The position numbers and the translations under genes were made by a program. Shown here piece by piece: positions 26,532 to 39,361 of a DNA stretch of 64,000 nt. Source of the DNA: Panonychus citri (Eukaryota > Arthropoda > Arachnida > Trombidiformes > Tetranychidae); contig NW_026515406.1 in NCBI RefSeq assembly GCF_014898815.1, forward strand, positions 1 to 64,000, given 5' to 3'. Positions within the stretch are counted from its first letter, which is position 1; every line of letters begins with the position of its first letter. The notes under the pieces were generated by a model that made no database searches, was not told the origin of the DNA, and saw only the letters and a program-made list of their open reading frames with translations.

Positions 26532-29500
26532 ATGATGCAAGCGCCTTTTACCCGACTCCCTCAGCCTGTTGTCTGCTCCATTTGTAATAAGCAATATAAG
26601 GATGTTCATGAGCATATTGAACACATGACCTCTGTCCATCAAATGAAAGCATCGTTCAGGTGTAGCACGTGTGGTGAAATATTTCCCAGTAAGGTTGCCG
26701 TTGAAGCTCATCTAGCAACTCATGCTGGTGCTGGTCAATCAAATGCTGATTTAACATCGATACCTGTTACAGCCATCAATTTATCTTCAAACAATGGTAA
26801 TATCATCACTACTATCACTGATAATAACAATTTAAATAACTCCAGTAACAAAACTATCAATTCTGATAATAATAATATTAACAATAATAATAATGGACGA
26901 GTTACTTCAGCTTCTTCAAGAGAAGGTAATAAACCATCTTCTTCTGCTTCTTCTGGTTCTATTTTATCTAACATTCAAGTGACCCGAAGTGCATGTGATG
27001 CCGAGAATGTTCTTGCTCTTGACATTGAGGAGGATGAAGAAGAAGATGGAGATGATGACTTGCTTAAAGAGGTTTACAGTTGCTCTTGTGGTAAAGCCTA
27101 TTTTCTTAGAATGTCATTTGATGCTCATCAGAAAGTTTGTCCAGCCAAAATGCAACAATATAGTAACACAACCATCCCCGCATCAACTTGCACCGTTACA
27201 AGGAATCAAGAGGCAAATAATAAAAGTCAATCTAAACCTGGTGAAAATGTGATTAAACGTCCACAGGGTCGAGGTCGTTCCCTTGGTAGTCTTGATACTT
27301 TGGGTACAGAATTAATTGGATCTGAAACATCTAATTGTCGAAAAATGGTTGAAGCGATACATTCAGATGGTGATACTAATTGTAAAGCTTGTCACAAACC
27401 AATGAAAGGATTTATCAGTTTATGTAATCATCTAAGTCGACGTAATGAGTGCAGAGAATTTTATAATGACAATTTGGTTCCTGATCATGGATTGGAAAAA
27501 GATAAATCATCTTCTAACCAGCATGAGAAAATTCGACATTCTCTGGAAACACCGGACAGAAGCAATAATTCATTTGTTAAATCTGGTGATTCTCTTTTAC
27601 ATACTAAACGAGCTTTACCAAATACCACTACCTCTGGTGCCTCTTCAACCTCTTCACCGACAACTGTTGGTAATAATAATAACGGTAATTCTGGTGGAAA
27701 TACTAATAGTGGATCAGCCAGTGATTCTAAAACAGGACAAGGTTATAGTCCCGCTTTTACCGATTTGGGTCCTGATGATATAATCATTGCACCTTCTGAT
27801 GAGCTTATTCGCCGAGCTTACCTGGTACGAAATCGTGTCCAGTGTCCACGGTGTACAAAAATATTCGGCGGTAAAACTCCCGCTGTCGCTTATAATAACC
27901 ATCGACGGAATAAACATTGTCCAGCAACCCAAGCAACTGTTCCCTATTTGAAAGCTAAATTCAACAAAAATAAGGATCAACAATCCAGTCCTCAAGCAGC
28001 AGATACTGTACCTGTGAATGCAAACGTAAATCCTGTTATCCCTCAAGAATCCAAGTTACCTGATGGACAAGCTCAAGTCAGATTCTATTGTAAATTATGT
28101 CCTAATCGAGATATAAAAAATCGTGTCTCTCTTGGTGTTCATTTAACCACTTACCATGGTCTACCTGCTGTGAACATAAGTTCTAATGATGGAATTGCTC
28201 TAAGATGTCAAACCTGTTCACTAACCTTTAATTCCAAATATTTTTACAATATGCATCGTTATGAATGTGATCTAACCTCTCCTTACATTGGAATCTTAGA
28301 AGCCGATAAATCTGAATCAGATGATTTAACCACAATTCCATCAACAGAATCAAAACAAGCAACCAATGAGAGAGAAGAAGAAACAATTTCTCACCGACCA
28401 GCTCCACCACCTTCCATCATGCCACCTCCTATCCAATCAATATCTCCAACACCAGTTTCACCTCAAGCCCAACAATCAACCCAACACCACCGTCAACAAT
28501 TAAGCTCAAACAGTTCACCCTCATCGATTGGTTCAACTCCATCACCAATACCAACAACTAATTCACAATCTCAACTTTTAAAAGTTCAGCCAACCTTCAA
28601 TAATCCTCCACGAGGAAGTGCAGTTAGTAATGCATATTTTGGAAGCAATTACACGTGCACTCTATGTCACAAGAAGGGTTTTCCGGTCCAAATGCTGTCG
28701 AATTCATCAAAATATCAATGTGTTAAAAGACCTTTAGTTCCACCACCGAAATCTCCGTATCCCTCACCATTGGCTAAACCTCGAACAAAATCTTATTCTC
28801 GACCATTATCTCGAGATGAATCTCAATCAGGATCCAATGAGTCTCGATTAGCTGCTCTTCTGGGAAGTCCTAATCCAGTTGCCCTCAACTCTCAACTAAA
28901 AGGTGATCGTCGCAGTGAATTGAATCGTGTCCATGAGTCTGGATTACTCATGTGCGATAATTGTGGACGAGGTCCTTACAACAGTCAATATTACCTACTT
29001 GAACATAAGAGACAATATTGTCAAGTGGTTAAAAACAATCGTAATAATAATGTTTCATCTCCATCCAATTCAAGCTCTTCTAAATCAATTGAAATTGAAA
29101 ATGCTTTAGAGCAAATTCCTACACCCAATTTGACAAAGACTAAAGATTTATCTCAAAGAATTGCGCCTTCATCATCTTCAAAAAATGATTTAATTCGACC
29201 AGTGCCTCAAAAAGCTAATCACTCAAACGATATTCGTCTAATTATTGGTAATAATATTAAAAATGGTTCATACGAAAGTAAAATTGTCACCAATAAGAAT
29301 GAAACAAGAAATTCACATCAAAATAACTCGAATAACAATAATAGTAATCACACAAGCAACAACAAAGAACCTCAAGATTATGTTGACATGATTACTGAAA
29401 ATGTGCCTTCCGGAGAAACAGTTAATCTACTTGAATGTACCGAATGTGGTTTTACCGAGTCTGATGTATTTAAATTCGTCCGTCATCGCCTTAAACACTT

Positions 29501-31128
29501 TTCCGATAAACCAGAAGATTTCAGTAAATTTGTTTGTTATGCTTGTGAAATTTGTAAAGGTAAAATAGTTATCAGTCAACTTTCCCGAATACGACAACAT
29601 CTTCACCAACATCTTAAAATATACAAGACTTTATATAAAGCGGAGCCCAGAAAAGAGAAACGAAAACGTTCCTATCCCTTTGAAACTGAAAATGAAGACA
29701 ATGATACAATGATCACATGTCCTTACTGTCGAGCTTGCCAATTTTCCGATGCTCCTGGTTTATCTCATCATATTAAAAATGCTTGTCCTTTCCGTTTCCG
29801 TTGTATTAAATGTGACCGAACCTTTGTCTCTAAAGACTTATTGGTAGATCACAAAAAAACGTGCCTTGTTGATGAAGTTAGTAACAACAACTCGAAAACT
29901 CTCATATCCTGCCATCATTGTGGTCTTAAATTTAACTCAAAGCAACGGCTTTTCTATCATGAACAAGCCTGTCACAAAGTCTACAATGCTGATGTCTCCC
30001 AAAGAGTAGAGGTAATAAGAGAAAAGCAAAATATTTTTAATCATCAAGATTCTATAAGAAAACAAAGATGAAAATATGTTGCATTGTTAATCTTATTCTG
30101 TTCTTGAATACTTGTTCATTTTTTTTTATTCCTTTTTTTTCTTATCTTAACTTTTTCTTTATTCCCTAGGAACTTATTGATAGAGCCTCTACTTGTGCTA
30201 TCTGTGGATTAAGAGCGAAAAATTATATCGTTAAAGCAAAACATGAAGTCAAGTGTCTAGAAATGGCTTTGGATTCGCTGGGTATCAAGTTTCTGCATTT
30301 TGAGAGTGAGTCAATTCTTCAATTAATTTTTTCTTCTCTTCTATCGAGATCCTTGTCTTTTTTATATTAAATGTTTTCATCTTTTTGCCCTTTTTTTCAG
30401 ATATGGAAGATATTGACTCTGATTCGAGCATTGTTAACGAAGAATCTGTTGACCAAAGTTCTCTGATCTCAGCTAATGGTGGTGGTATAGTTGAAGATGA
30501 AGAAATGGAAGTAGTAGACGAATATGAAGAAGAAATTGTGGAAAATATTTGTGAATTAATGGTCAAGTACAGTGAGGAGGATTTAGAAGAATCTTTGCGG
30601 AAAAAGTTTGGAATTGATAAAGATTGTTCTGTTGTTCTCGAAAGATTGAAAGATGTTACTTTCACAGGAGAAAATGATGAAGATGTAGATGATGAGAAAG
30701 ATGAGAAAGAAGAAGAAGATGATGACGATGAAGGAGAATATGATGATTATGATGAAGATTGTGAGAACCTGAATGACCATTTCAACAAAATGGAATCATT
30801 GAAGCAAATGTTTGAAAGACTTTTACATCGTTTGGTTCCCAAGTACGTTTACGATGAGATAATCAATGGAAAACCTGTTGATGTGGCTCTTACCTCAATC
30901 TTACAAACAATGGGCTCTAATCCACTTACGGAGACAAATCACAAATCTAATATTATCAACAATTTCCGAACAAATATTGAAACATTTTTACAACTTTCTA
31001 TTGAGAAGGAAATTCTGTCAAAAGCTTCCGATAAAACTAGAGTAGTTGATGAAATTATCTCCAATCTTCTCAATGTCCAACAAAATCAGATCACTGATTT
31101 ATTATCTCCTCAATCATCTTCATCGTGA
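26532..31128 (+). CDS. Large multi-C2H2 zinc-finger protein
   Basis: Three exons: 26532-30011, 30170-30305 and 30401-31128, with GT/AG borders and consistent phases, giving 1447 residues. The chosen start is the ATG in MMQAPFTRLPQPVVCSIC, since the upstream open sequence is a repeat-derived pyrimidine-rich leader. About 14-15 C2H2 or C2HC-like fingers are spread along the protein, for example CSICNKQY...H, CSTCGEIF...HLATH, CPRCTKIFGGK..., CKLCPNRD...H, CTECGFTE...HRLKH, CIKCDRTFVSKDLL...C and CAICGLRAKNYI...C in exon 2. Several end in Cys rather than the second His. Between them lie long Asn-, Ser- and Pro-rich disordered stretches; exon 3 begins with a strongly acidic region. A nuclear DNA- or RNA-binding role is inferred from the fingers; I do not recognise a named orthologue. 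Confidence 0.88.
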
Positions 31129-31186
31129 AGCTACAAAAAACTAAAAAACAAAATGATTACCATAATTATCATAAATGTTCACACTG

Positions 31187-31283
31187 ACCATCATTTCCAC
31201 CACCATCACCACCGTTATCATCATGATCCTCACCATCACCATCACCATCACCGTCACCACCATCATCATTATCATTACCATAA
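31187..31283. repeat. CAC/CAT-rich microsatellite
   Basis: Imperfect array of CATCAC hexamers with CCGT interruptions in the presumed 3' UTR of the zinc-finger gene. It produces a spurious His-rich open frame. Confidence 0.85.
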
Positions 31284-31890
31284 GAAAGATCATCAGTTAT
31301 CTCTTACTTTTCATATCGAGTCATTTATCTACACATGAAATTCATAGAAACATTTGCAAAGTTATACGGAAAAAAAAAGATGGAAACTTCATCTCATGCA
31401 AATAACCCAAAGCAATAGCCGCCGATTTCATTTCAATTTAATATATATTTCATATAACAAATAATTACTTATCATGATAACATTTATATTTATATGTTAC
31501 CCGCTTGTTAAACAAACAAGATAAACATTTACACACCTACAATATATTACCACACAAATACATACAAAAGAAAACAAAAAATCAAAGTAAAAAAGTGCTC
31601 ATGGATGCCCTGGTTCCATAAGAAAGTTAACTAAACATAAAATTCAAATGGTGGATTTGGCTAAAAAAACAAAGAAAATGATATTAAGCAATTTGTTTTT
31701 CTTAATCACTTTTCCAGTAAAGGTTGACAATCAAGGCAATTCAACTTATCGTCAAAATGACAAATATCAACCAAATCATAACCACCTCTCTCTAACTTTT
31801 TCTCTCTCTCTCCTTCTGTTATGTTCCCTATTGTTCAGCTGTTGAAACTTTTTCTTTCTCTTTCCCTCTGAATATTTCAAGAATTCTGAT

Positions 31891-32639
31891 TACAACTCTG
31901 ATCATAATCAAATTACAAATGACAATTAATCAACTAATTAGTGATATGTATTTTGTTTTTACAAACAAAAAAGCCTCCGACTTTATATTTTTCAGTTTTA
32001 TTTTGAAAACAAAAGTTGAAACCTCTTCTACTACTTTTTTTTGACCCTCCATCGTGAACAAACAAATTAATTTCATCTTCTCAATTTTCACCTTGAAATG
32101 CAATCAAATTAACCAACATGGATAAAAACAATTAAGTTAATAGCAAAAGGATTCATCCTCTTCCATTCCCCACCAAACTTTTCCAACAATATAAATATTG
32201 TTGGTGTAGATGAAACTAAATTGTATTCTCACACTAAACCTCATTTGTATCTGTTTTCATCGTTTTCCATTGATAAACAACAAAGCAAAAAAACAACTAA
32301 AACCCAACATTTACTAAATTAGTCGATTACCATTTTGAAGATAATTAAGAAAAAAACAATCAACTTTACTAATCACCTATTTAATTGATTATAACCTTTT
32401 TTTGATGATCAAACTATGAATCAGGATTGATTTTTTTCTTATAAAAACATTACCTATCATCTCACATCAATGACCTTTTTGTTTTTCTAACAATCAACTT
32501 GAACAATTAACTAATTACTTTTGTAATATTAATGAAAAGTTAATTTGCAAAAAAGTAATATCTATAGTTATAAAAATAAAAATTTTCCAATTATCTAGCT
32601 AATCAATAGTTTCATAATTAAACCCTAATTAGTTTCATG
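31891..32639 (+). repeat. Direct repeat copy A (noncoding duplication)
   Basis: The beginning (TACAACTCTGATCATAATCA) and the end (ATTAAACCCTAATTAGTTTC) recur in the same order and orientation at 33036-33384. Copy A has about 480 bp in the middle that copy B lacks. Similarity was judged by eye. Confidence 0.7.
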
Positions 32640-32941
32640 TATTTATTTAATTATAAGCATCATCATTAAGCCGATTTGGACAACCATCTAATGGTGGTTA
32701 TCATTTTCTGGTTCACCTTCCCCAGTCAGACTAAGTTGTACGGAATAATTAAAAAAAAATGTCAAAAACGGAAGAATATGTTGGTGCAGGTTTCATGATC
32801 AGGTAAGGTATTGTTCGAGGGTAAAGGTTAGATGATCATCTAAGTCATTCAATTTATCTTCGAAAAGTTATTCTCTTCTTTCAGGTTCAGAAAGTCCTCT
32901 AGATAAATTGTATAAAAAATTAACCGAACGTTATTCCTCGT

Positions 32942-33023
32942 GTTAGTGTGGCCGCACGATCTAAAGCGCTGGTTTTTTGAACACCGATCAGAAATGACGC
33001 AGGTTCGAATCTAATCGCTGCCA
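32942..33023 (+). tRNA. tRNA-like sequence (tRNA-Leu/Ser-type, degenerate or SINE head)
   Basis: The segment has an A-box-like part (GTGGCCGCACGATCTAAAGCGC), best seen as GTGGCCG..ATCTAA..GC, and a good B box (GGTTCGAATC) at 33002-33011, spaced as in tRNAs with a long variable arm. Six of seven acceptor-stem pairs can form (GTTAGTG with CGCTGCC, counting wobbles), but the T stem has two mismatches and the anticodon stem is poor. A working tRNA is therefore unlikely; a pseudogene or tRNA-derived SINE head is more plausible. Copy B of a local duplication starts 13 bp downstream. Confidence 0.35.
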
Positions 33024-33035
33024 TAATCTAAAAAA

Positions 33036-33384
33036 TACAACTCTGATCATAATCAAATTTTCAAATGATAATTAATCTACTAATTAGTGATATGTACTTT
33101 GTTTTTAAAACATTGCCTATGTTATCATCTCTCTCATTAAAAAGCTGTTTTTTTTCGAACAATCAACCTGAACAATTGACTAATTACTTTTGTAATATGT
33201 TAAATTCTAATTTTTTTAATATTTAGATGGTAGCAATCAAAAAGTTCAAACTATGAAAGGTTTAACTGTATTAGTCAAAAAGTTAACCTGCAAAAAAAAG
33301 TAACATCTATGGCTATGAAAATTTTCCAATTAATCATCTAGTTAATCATTTGTTTGCATAATTAAACCCTAAATTAGTTTCATA
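33036..33384 (+). repeat. Direct repeat copy B (noncoding duplication)
   Basis: Diverged partner of the repeat at 31891-32639, shorter by an internal deletion. It also carries short insertions, such as the stretch around 33210-33260 that copy A lacks. Confidence 0.7.
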
Positions 33385-33490
33385 AAGAAAAGCATTAGTT
33401 TTCTTCCAACAATAACAATTAATGACAATTAAGTTTATTGAATTAACTTTAACGAAATTAAAATTCAAAAGAAGCAACAAAATTGTTCAG

Positions 33491-33506
33491 TGGCGCCATC
33501 TATCGA
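33491..33506 (+). promoter_or_regulatory. TGGCGCCATCTATCGA promoter-proximal motif
   Basis: Third and best copy of the GCGCCATCTA-type motif, about 160 bp before the STAM start codon. It is similar to arthropod CTCF-like motifs (core AGATGGCGC); the factor assignment is inference. Confidence 0.4.
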
Positions 33507-33664
33507 ACTACAAATTAGTTAAAATGATTTTCTCTTTTATTTTTGTTTACTTTTATTCTTGAAGCTTTTTAATCTTAACCTTTTTTTGTTCGGTGATTTT
33601 GTAATTGAATTAATTGTTTCTGTCTTAATTGTATTATCTTGTTTTTACTTTTATCCTTAGAAAG

Positions 33665-34997
33665 ATGCAAAAACTATTCGGCAATTCATCTACTTTTGAT
33701 CCAGCGGTTGAAAAGGTAACAGATGAATGTAAGACAAGTGAAGATTGGGCTTTGATAATGGACATTTGTGATAAAGTGACCACAGAATCAACTGGACCAA
33801 AAGATTGTCTTCGTTCAATAACAAAAAGATTAAACAATCCAATTCCACATGTACAAATGTTAACATTAACCCTATTAGATGCGTGTGTCTCTAATTGTGG
33901 TAAAAAATTTCACCTAGAAGTTTGCTCTCGAGACTTTGAAAGTGAGATTAAAAAAATCCTCACCAAAGGCCATCCAAAAGTGAGTGAAAAGCTAAGGAGT
34001 TTAATCAAAAAATGGGCTGAACAAGAATTTAAAAGTGATCCACAATTGAGTTTAATTCCTTCCCTATACAATAAGATGAGAGCGGAAGGTGTTGAATTTA
34101 CCTCATCAGATCCACCAAGACGATCAATGGCCTCACTACCAACCGATCCCAATATTGTAACCAGTAATCAAGAAGAGGAAGATATTGCCAAAGCAATTGA
34201 ATTGTCCTTAAAGGAAACTAAATCATCTAAATCATATTCCTCGTCAACCAACAATTACAAGTCATCCATTACAATTAGTAATAATAGTAATACCAATTCA
34301 ATCATCAATCCAAACAATACAAACACCAACAGTACATTGTACCCAAAATTTATCGATACAATGTCATCATTATCTCTCAATGATACAACCTCATCTTCTG
34401 GTGTCAAAGTTAAAGAACCATATAAAGTACGAGCTCTATATGATTTCGAAGCTGCTGAAGATAATGAATTAACTTTTAAATCAAAAGAAATCATTCTGGT
34501 GCTAGATGATAGGTAAATACGAAAATTAAACGTCTAAATAATCTGTCAACAATTTAACTGAATATCAATAATAATGTTGACAGAATAGGCTGTCAATATA
34601 TGACTCATGTTAAGATTATTTTTAATGTCAACTAACAAATGATTAGCTATGAGTAAATTACATTGATGGTTAAACTATCAATTGATTCAATTAATGGCAG
34701 ATTATTGTTAATGATAAAACTAATGATTAATTGACTTTGTAAGAACATTTCAAATTATTCTAATAGAGATTTTTTTTTCTTCCTCTCTAATTCTCTACTT
34801 AAATCTTAATCTAATCAATCTAATCAACTGATTTCTTTATTATTTTTTCTTCTTCTCTTATTAATCTTCCATAGTGATCCCAATTGGTGGAAAGGATCAA
34901 ATCACAGAGGCGAAGGTCTTTTTCCGGCAAATTTTGTCACCACCGATCTGAATGAACCAGAGCAATGTAGGTTGATTGTCGCATAATCAAAATGATT

Positions 34998-35033
<36 letters not shown>

Positions 35034-36022
35034 GATCAACAATCAGCTCAATTGCTGATGCAAATTTATTCATATTTATCTGTGTCATTTACTAATTAAT
35101 TTATTGTTACAATTGTTTACTTTTTCTTTTAGTTAAATCAAGTGAAAAAAAGACCGTCCAATTCAATGAGACGGTTAAGGTCAAAACTCTTGAACGGGAA
35201 CCGCAACAAGTTGAAATCGATGCTGAAAAAATTGATAGATTGTTAAATCTTTTGCTTGAAGCCGATCCAACCGGAGAAATGGTAGATACAGAGGAATTGA
35301 TTCAATTAGAAGGTATTAATAGTAACCATGATTACACCTAAAAGATTGATAAATTGTCGGGGATTAGTTTTTCCCCTTCACCCTATACTGATTTAATTGG
35401 ATTTACTGATTAACTGATTGATTTTATTTTCCTTATCACTCTCTTTCTCTTTCTTGTTTTCCAGAGCAATGTATGCAAATGAATGTAATGATTGACCAGG
35501 AGCTTGAAAAGATTGACAAAAACACGCAGCCCTAATCGGGTTAATTCACAATTAACTGAAGCCTTAAAAATGTATCACTCACTGATGAAAGATACTTATC
35601 CATTAGCAGTAGCCAGTGGTCACTACTCAGCAAATTATATGCCACCAGGAGGAGGAGGTCAACCAACATACCAAACTGGACCAGTTCTCTATCAACCACA
35701 ACAACCACAGTCTCTTCCTCAACCTCAACCTCAACCCCAACAATTAGCTCATCCTCCACAGTCTCACACACCTCACCCACAATCGATTGCAATGATTCCC
35801 CACCAGCCTCAATCTCAACACCATCTCCACCCTTCAACCAACCCTTATCCTCCACATGTAATGATGGCTTCAAATGCTGTCAACACAAACATCCCAATGA
35901 CTGGTGAAGATTATGCTCCAATCCAAATGGGTCCCCCTCCTCCTGTTCAGTCAAACAATTTGAATTACAATGAGAATCAATATTTTTCACAAGGCTTTAA
36001 TCAATATGAATTCCAACAATAA
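33665..36022 (+). CDS. STAM: STAM, signal transducing adaptor molecule (ESCRT-0)
   Basis: Four exons: 33665-34512, 34875-34966, 35133-35312 and 35465-36022; junction phases agree. STAM pairs with HRS on early endosomes to sort ubiquitinated receptors into multivesicular bodies. The VHS domain occupies the first ~145 residues (EDWALIMDICDKV, GPKDCLRSI, VQMLTLTLLDACVSNCGKKFH). A UIM follows (EEEDIAKAIELSLKE), then an SH3 domain spanning exons 1-2 (VRALYDFEAAEDNELTFK, DPNWWKG, GLFPANFV), a GAT-like helical region (EKIDRLLNLLLEADP, SQLTEALKMYHSLMKD) and a Pro/Gln-rich tail. In exon 4 the frame stops at 35533-35535. Loss of one A from the A run at 35518-35522 and one G at 35538-35540 would explain both this stop and the later open frame, which suggests assembly indels. 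A 5' UTR intron probably ends at 33660. Confidence 0.94.
34999..35030. repeat. (CT)n microsatellite in STAM intron 2
   Basis: About 16 CT units, 33 bp after the exon 2 donor. Confidence 0.95.
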
Positions 36023-37181
36023 GTTAACAAAATGTTTCCATTTAATTGTTTACATAATTAAACAGCAATCAAACTACAAACATTCAACACTGTAAACACC
36101 AATTTTCCCCTTTCAATTTGGTAAAAAATCACTTTTAAACATTAATTATAATATAATATTTACCTGATTGATAGATTGTTGGGTGAGAAATACAACAATT
36201 TAAGATGTAACTGTAATGATTAACACTAATCATTATCCATTTTTGAACATTTCAAATGTTTTACCAAACAAATGAAGCCCAATAATATCTGATTGTTATT
36301 GATTAGTAACTAATCAAAACAACCTACTTAAATAACTGATTGTTACTTTTAATTGAGCTAGTGATTTATTGATTAACTCAAGATATTCATGTTGACCAAT
36401 GATAAAAATAATTCTAATTGATCTTAATGCAATTAACGAAACAACAACAACAATTAGTTTGAATGGTCAACAAATGATTATGTTAATTTAGTTAATAGGA
36501 CATGAAATTAACTTAATCAGTGCAATAAAATCATTGAGTAACTTTTAATAATTGTCTTTGGGTTAACTTTTAATGAGAAACAAGATTAATTAATATTCAA
36601 CAATTAACTTTATCAAAATTAAACAATTTCTTCACCATTGTTTTATAATTTAATCTCAATGTGAGGGATCATAATTTAGACAAACATGCCAACTGATTAA
36701 GAGGTAATGTAAATTTAATTTACGTAAACAACAATTAACTAACGATACATAATAGATGAAAAAACACCAGCAACGTAATTAATTAATCAACAATTAATCC
36801 AAGATTAATTTGATAAAATTAATAATGAACAATACCAAATACAATTAATACAATTTAATCTGAAGAGACATTGAAAATATGATAAGATGAAGATAATTGT
36901 TAAATTATTATTCAATGAAATTTAGACTAATTAAAGAGATTGATTCGTTTATAGATTAATTGTCACAACTGATTGTTATTTAATTTAGATTGATTATCAT
37001 AACAAATTGTGTACTGATTTTATAGTGCTAATTGATACATTTAAATGAATATATAAGAATGAGCAAAATCATTGATCAAGTTAATTAATAGACTAATCAA
37101 CAAGTTGAATTGATTATAAAGTGTCAATTGTTAATACATTTAAATTGTCAACCTTTCATCCAAGAGGAAACAAAGTTAATT
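36023..37181. other. Intergenic region, no gene seen
   Basis: AT-rich spacer between STAM and the first dioxygenase gene. No recognisable coding or RNA signal; rich in AACAATTAA-type words. Confidence 0.65.
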
Positions 37182-37989
37182 ATGTTTCAATTAGTATTTT
37201 CCTGTGTTTTATTGGCTTTTGTTGGTGTTTCATTTGGTGATCATCATGATCGTCCAGGTAAATACTTGGCCCACGACCGGACAGTGGTCAATTGTGCTAA
37301 ATACAAGCGAGGCCAATCAACATTCGTGCGTCCTTTCAGCTTTCAACACGGAAGGACCTTATTTCTTACCTGATGATTTAGAACGATCTGATTTAGCTGA
37401 TGATCAAATTGGTATTCCATTCAATTTAACAATCCAATTAGTTAATTCCAATGATTGTAATCCATTAAGTAACATGTATGTTCACATTTGGCATGCAAAT
37501 GCCATGGGAATGTATTCAGGAGTAGATAATGGTGATCAAACTGGTGAGGGGTCGAAAAATTTGGACAAACTTGACCATGGAGGACCAGGTAATCCAGGGT
37601 TTCCTCGAGGTCGACCAACTCCAATCAATAAGTCACGATTCGGTCGAGGTTATCAAGTGACCGATGCCAATGGTAAAGTTCATTTCAGGACAATTATGCC
37701 CGGTTGGTATACTGGTCGATGTTTACATGTTCATGTTGAAGTTTATCCTCAAGATACAACCTCCGGAAGTGACCTACTATATGTTGGTCAGCTTTTCTTT
37801 CACCGTGAATTACCCTATGAACTTAAATTGGTTGAACCTTATTCACAGAACAATCAATTTTTAGTTGTTAATGAAAACGATGGTATTTACATTAATCATG
37901 GAAATGAAACAATTCTAGATCTAATTACCCGTGGAAATAATTTCAGAAGCTCAATCACTTTGGGTATTGATCCAAATACTTTGAAATAG
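37182..37989 (+). CDS. Secreted intradiol ring-cleavage dioxygenase 1 (one apparent frameshift)
   Basis: Intronless reading frame starting at ATG 37182 with a signal peptide (MFQLVFSCVLLAFVGVSFG). The enzyme family opens catechol rings between the two hydroxyls using non-haem Fe(III). The expected ligands are visible: Tyr in GMYSGV, Tyr in PGWYTGR and the His pair in RCLHVHVEVY. The frame breaks at about 37311: the neighbouring copy has GCGAGAGGCC where this one has GCGAGGCC, so two bases (GA) are missing, after which the protein continues in another frame to the stop at 37989. This is either a recent pseudogene or an assembly indel. In tetranychid mites such genes were gained from fungi and are linked to metabolism of plant aromatics; that background comes from the literature. 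Confidence 0.9.
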
Positions 37990-39361
37990 ATTCTCAATTC
38001 CAATACTAATCCAATCAAATCCTAATCCATCATAACAATTAACTTGATATAATCTCCAAAAACCGGGATTTTATTATATTTGTAAAACTTTCAAACACTA
38101 ATAATAAACTAAATCAAAAGATTACTTTTAATTATTCATCATATTAATTGATTTACTTTTCTCAATTCATTCAATACTTTTAATTGTAATTTGATTTTCA
38201 CTTTTGTACAATCAATCTGGTCAATTGTTATGATTAAGAATCAACATAAACTCATGATTAGTAATAATTTACTATCAAATTTAATTGTCAAATTGAAGTA
38301 TCGACAGGTAGCAATTAATTTAATTTAGAATTGAAATTATAGTTTAATTACTGGTGAAGCAAAAAAATAAATTAATTGTTTTGATCACAAAACTTGAGGT
38401 CTTACAATCAAACCAATAATCAGTTAATCACAATAATGTTTATGTCAACTGAACAAAGGTAATCATAATTGTTTGAAACAATTACGCACACAATTTGTTA
38501 ACAATTGAAGTTACACAATTAAATCAAGATTAATCACAATCATGATCTGATCATTAAGATTAAATTGGGAGTAAATACTTTGACATTGAATCAACAATTT
38601 GAAGTGAAACCACAATTAATTGCTTGCATCATATTACATTAATTACAGAGCTGATAATTAAACAGATAGATCACAATTAACCTTAAATTGGAGCCAAACT
38701 TTTGGATGATTAAATAGATTCAAGTTTATTGTTTGATTGATTTGGTTAATTTTTTCAAATTTGAATTCTATTAATAATTTTATCAATTTGTTAATTTTTG
38801 GGCTAATTAATTGTTGAAAAATTGATAACAATTTAGTTCACATTGAAAGTATAATAATAATAATATTCAATCATATTCTCAATCAGTTAATCATCAAAAT
38901 CATCTCAATTGTTAGGGGCGACATTAATTGTCCTCATCTCTTAACATTAATAGTTAAGCTAATCAAACAATGTGATGATTAAATTAATTAGGTTATCATA
39001 TGTATTGATTGTTGTTGCCTCTTATTTATGTAAATCAGGTATCAATCAATAACAATTAATTGTCGATAAAATTGATCCAATTATAACAGTGTACTTATTG
39101 TTAGCATCCACTAATTATCATTTTTAATTGTTATAAACTAATCTGATTTAGCTTGATGGAAATATCTATAATTATGTATTGCCCGAAATTAATTGTAATC
39201 AAAAGTGTACTAATCAATTTATATTATTAATATTAGTACTCAAGGAGTATTTTCAAGGCAGCAATTTGATTAGCGATTAAGTGTTGAAAGAAATTAAAGT
39301 TTATTGTTTACAATTAGTTAGATTTATGTAAATGATTTTCTCGAAATCATTTTGTTCAGTT
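37990..39361. other. Spacer between convergent dioxygenase genes
   Basis: 1.37 kb of AT-rich noncoding DNA between the two stop codons. No further coding sequence or repeat array recognised. Confidence 0.65.

Larger units (their letters stand above)
31129..33664. other. Intergenic region with repeats, a tRNA-like sequence and a diverged duplication
   Basis: Starts with the 3' flank of the zinc-finger gene, including a CAC/CAT-rich run at 31190-31280. Two related copies of noncoding sequence (31891-32639 and 33036-33384) and a tRNA-like segment (32942-33023) are described separately. The last part is the 5' flank of STAM, with a possible 3' splice site (ATCCTTAG at 33653-33660) just upstream of its ATG. 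Confidence 0.6.
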
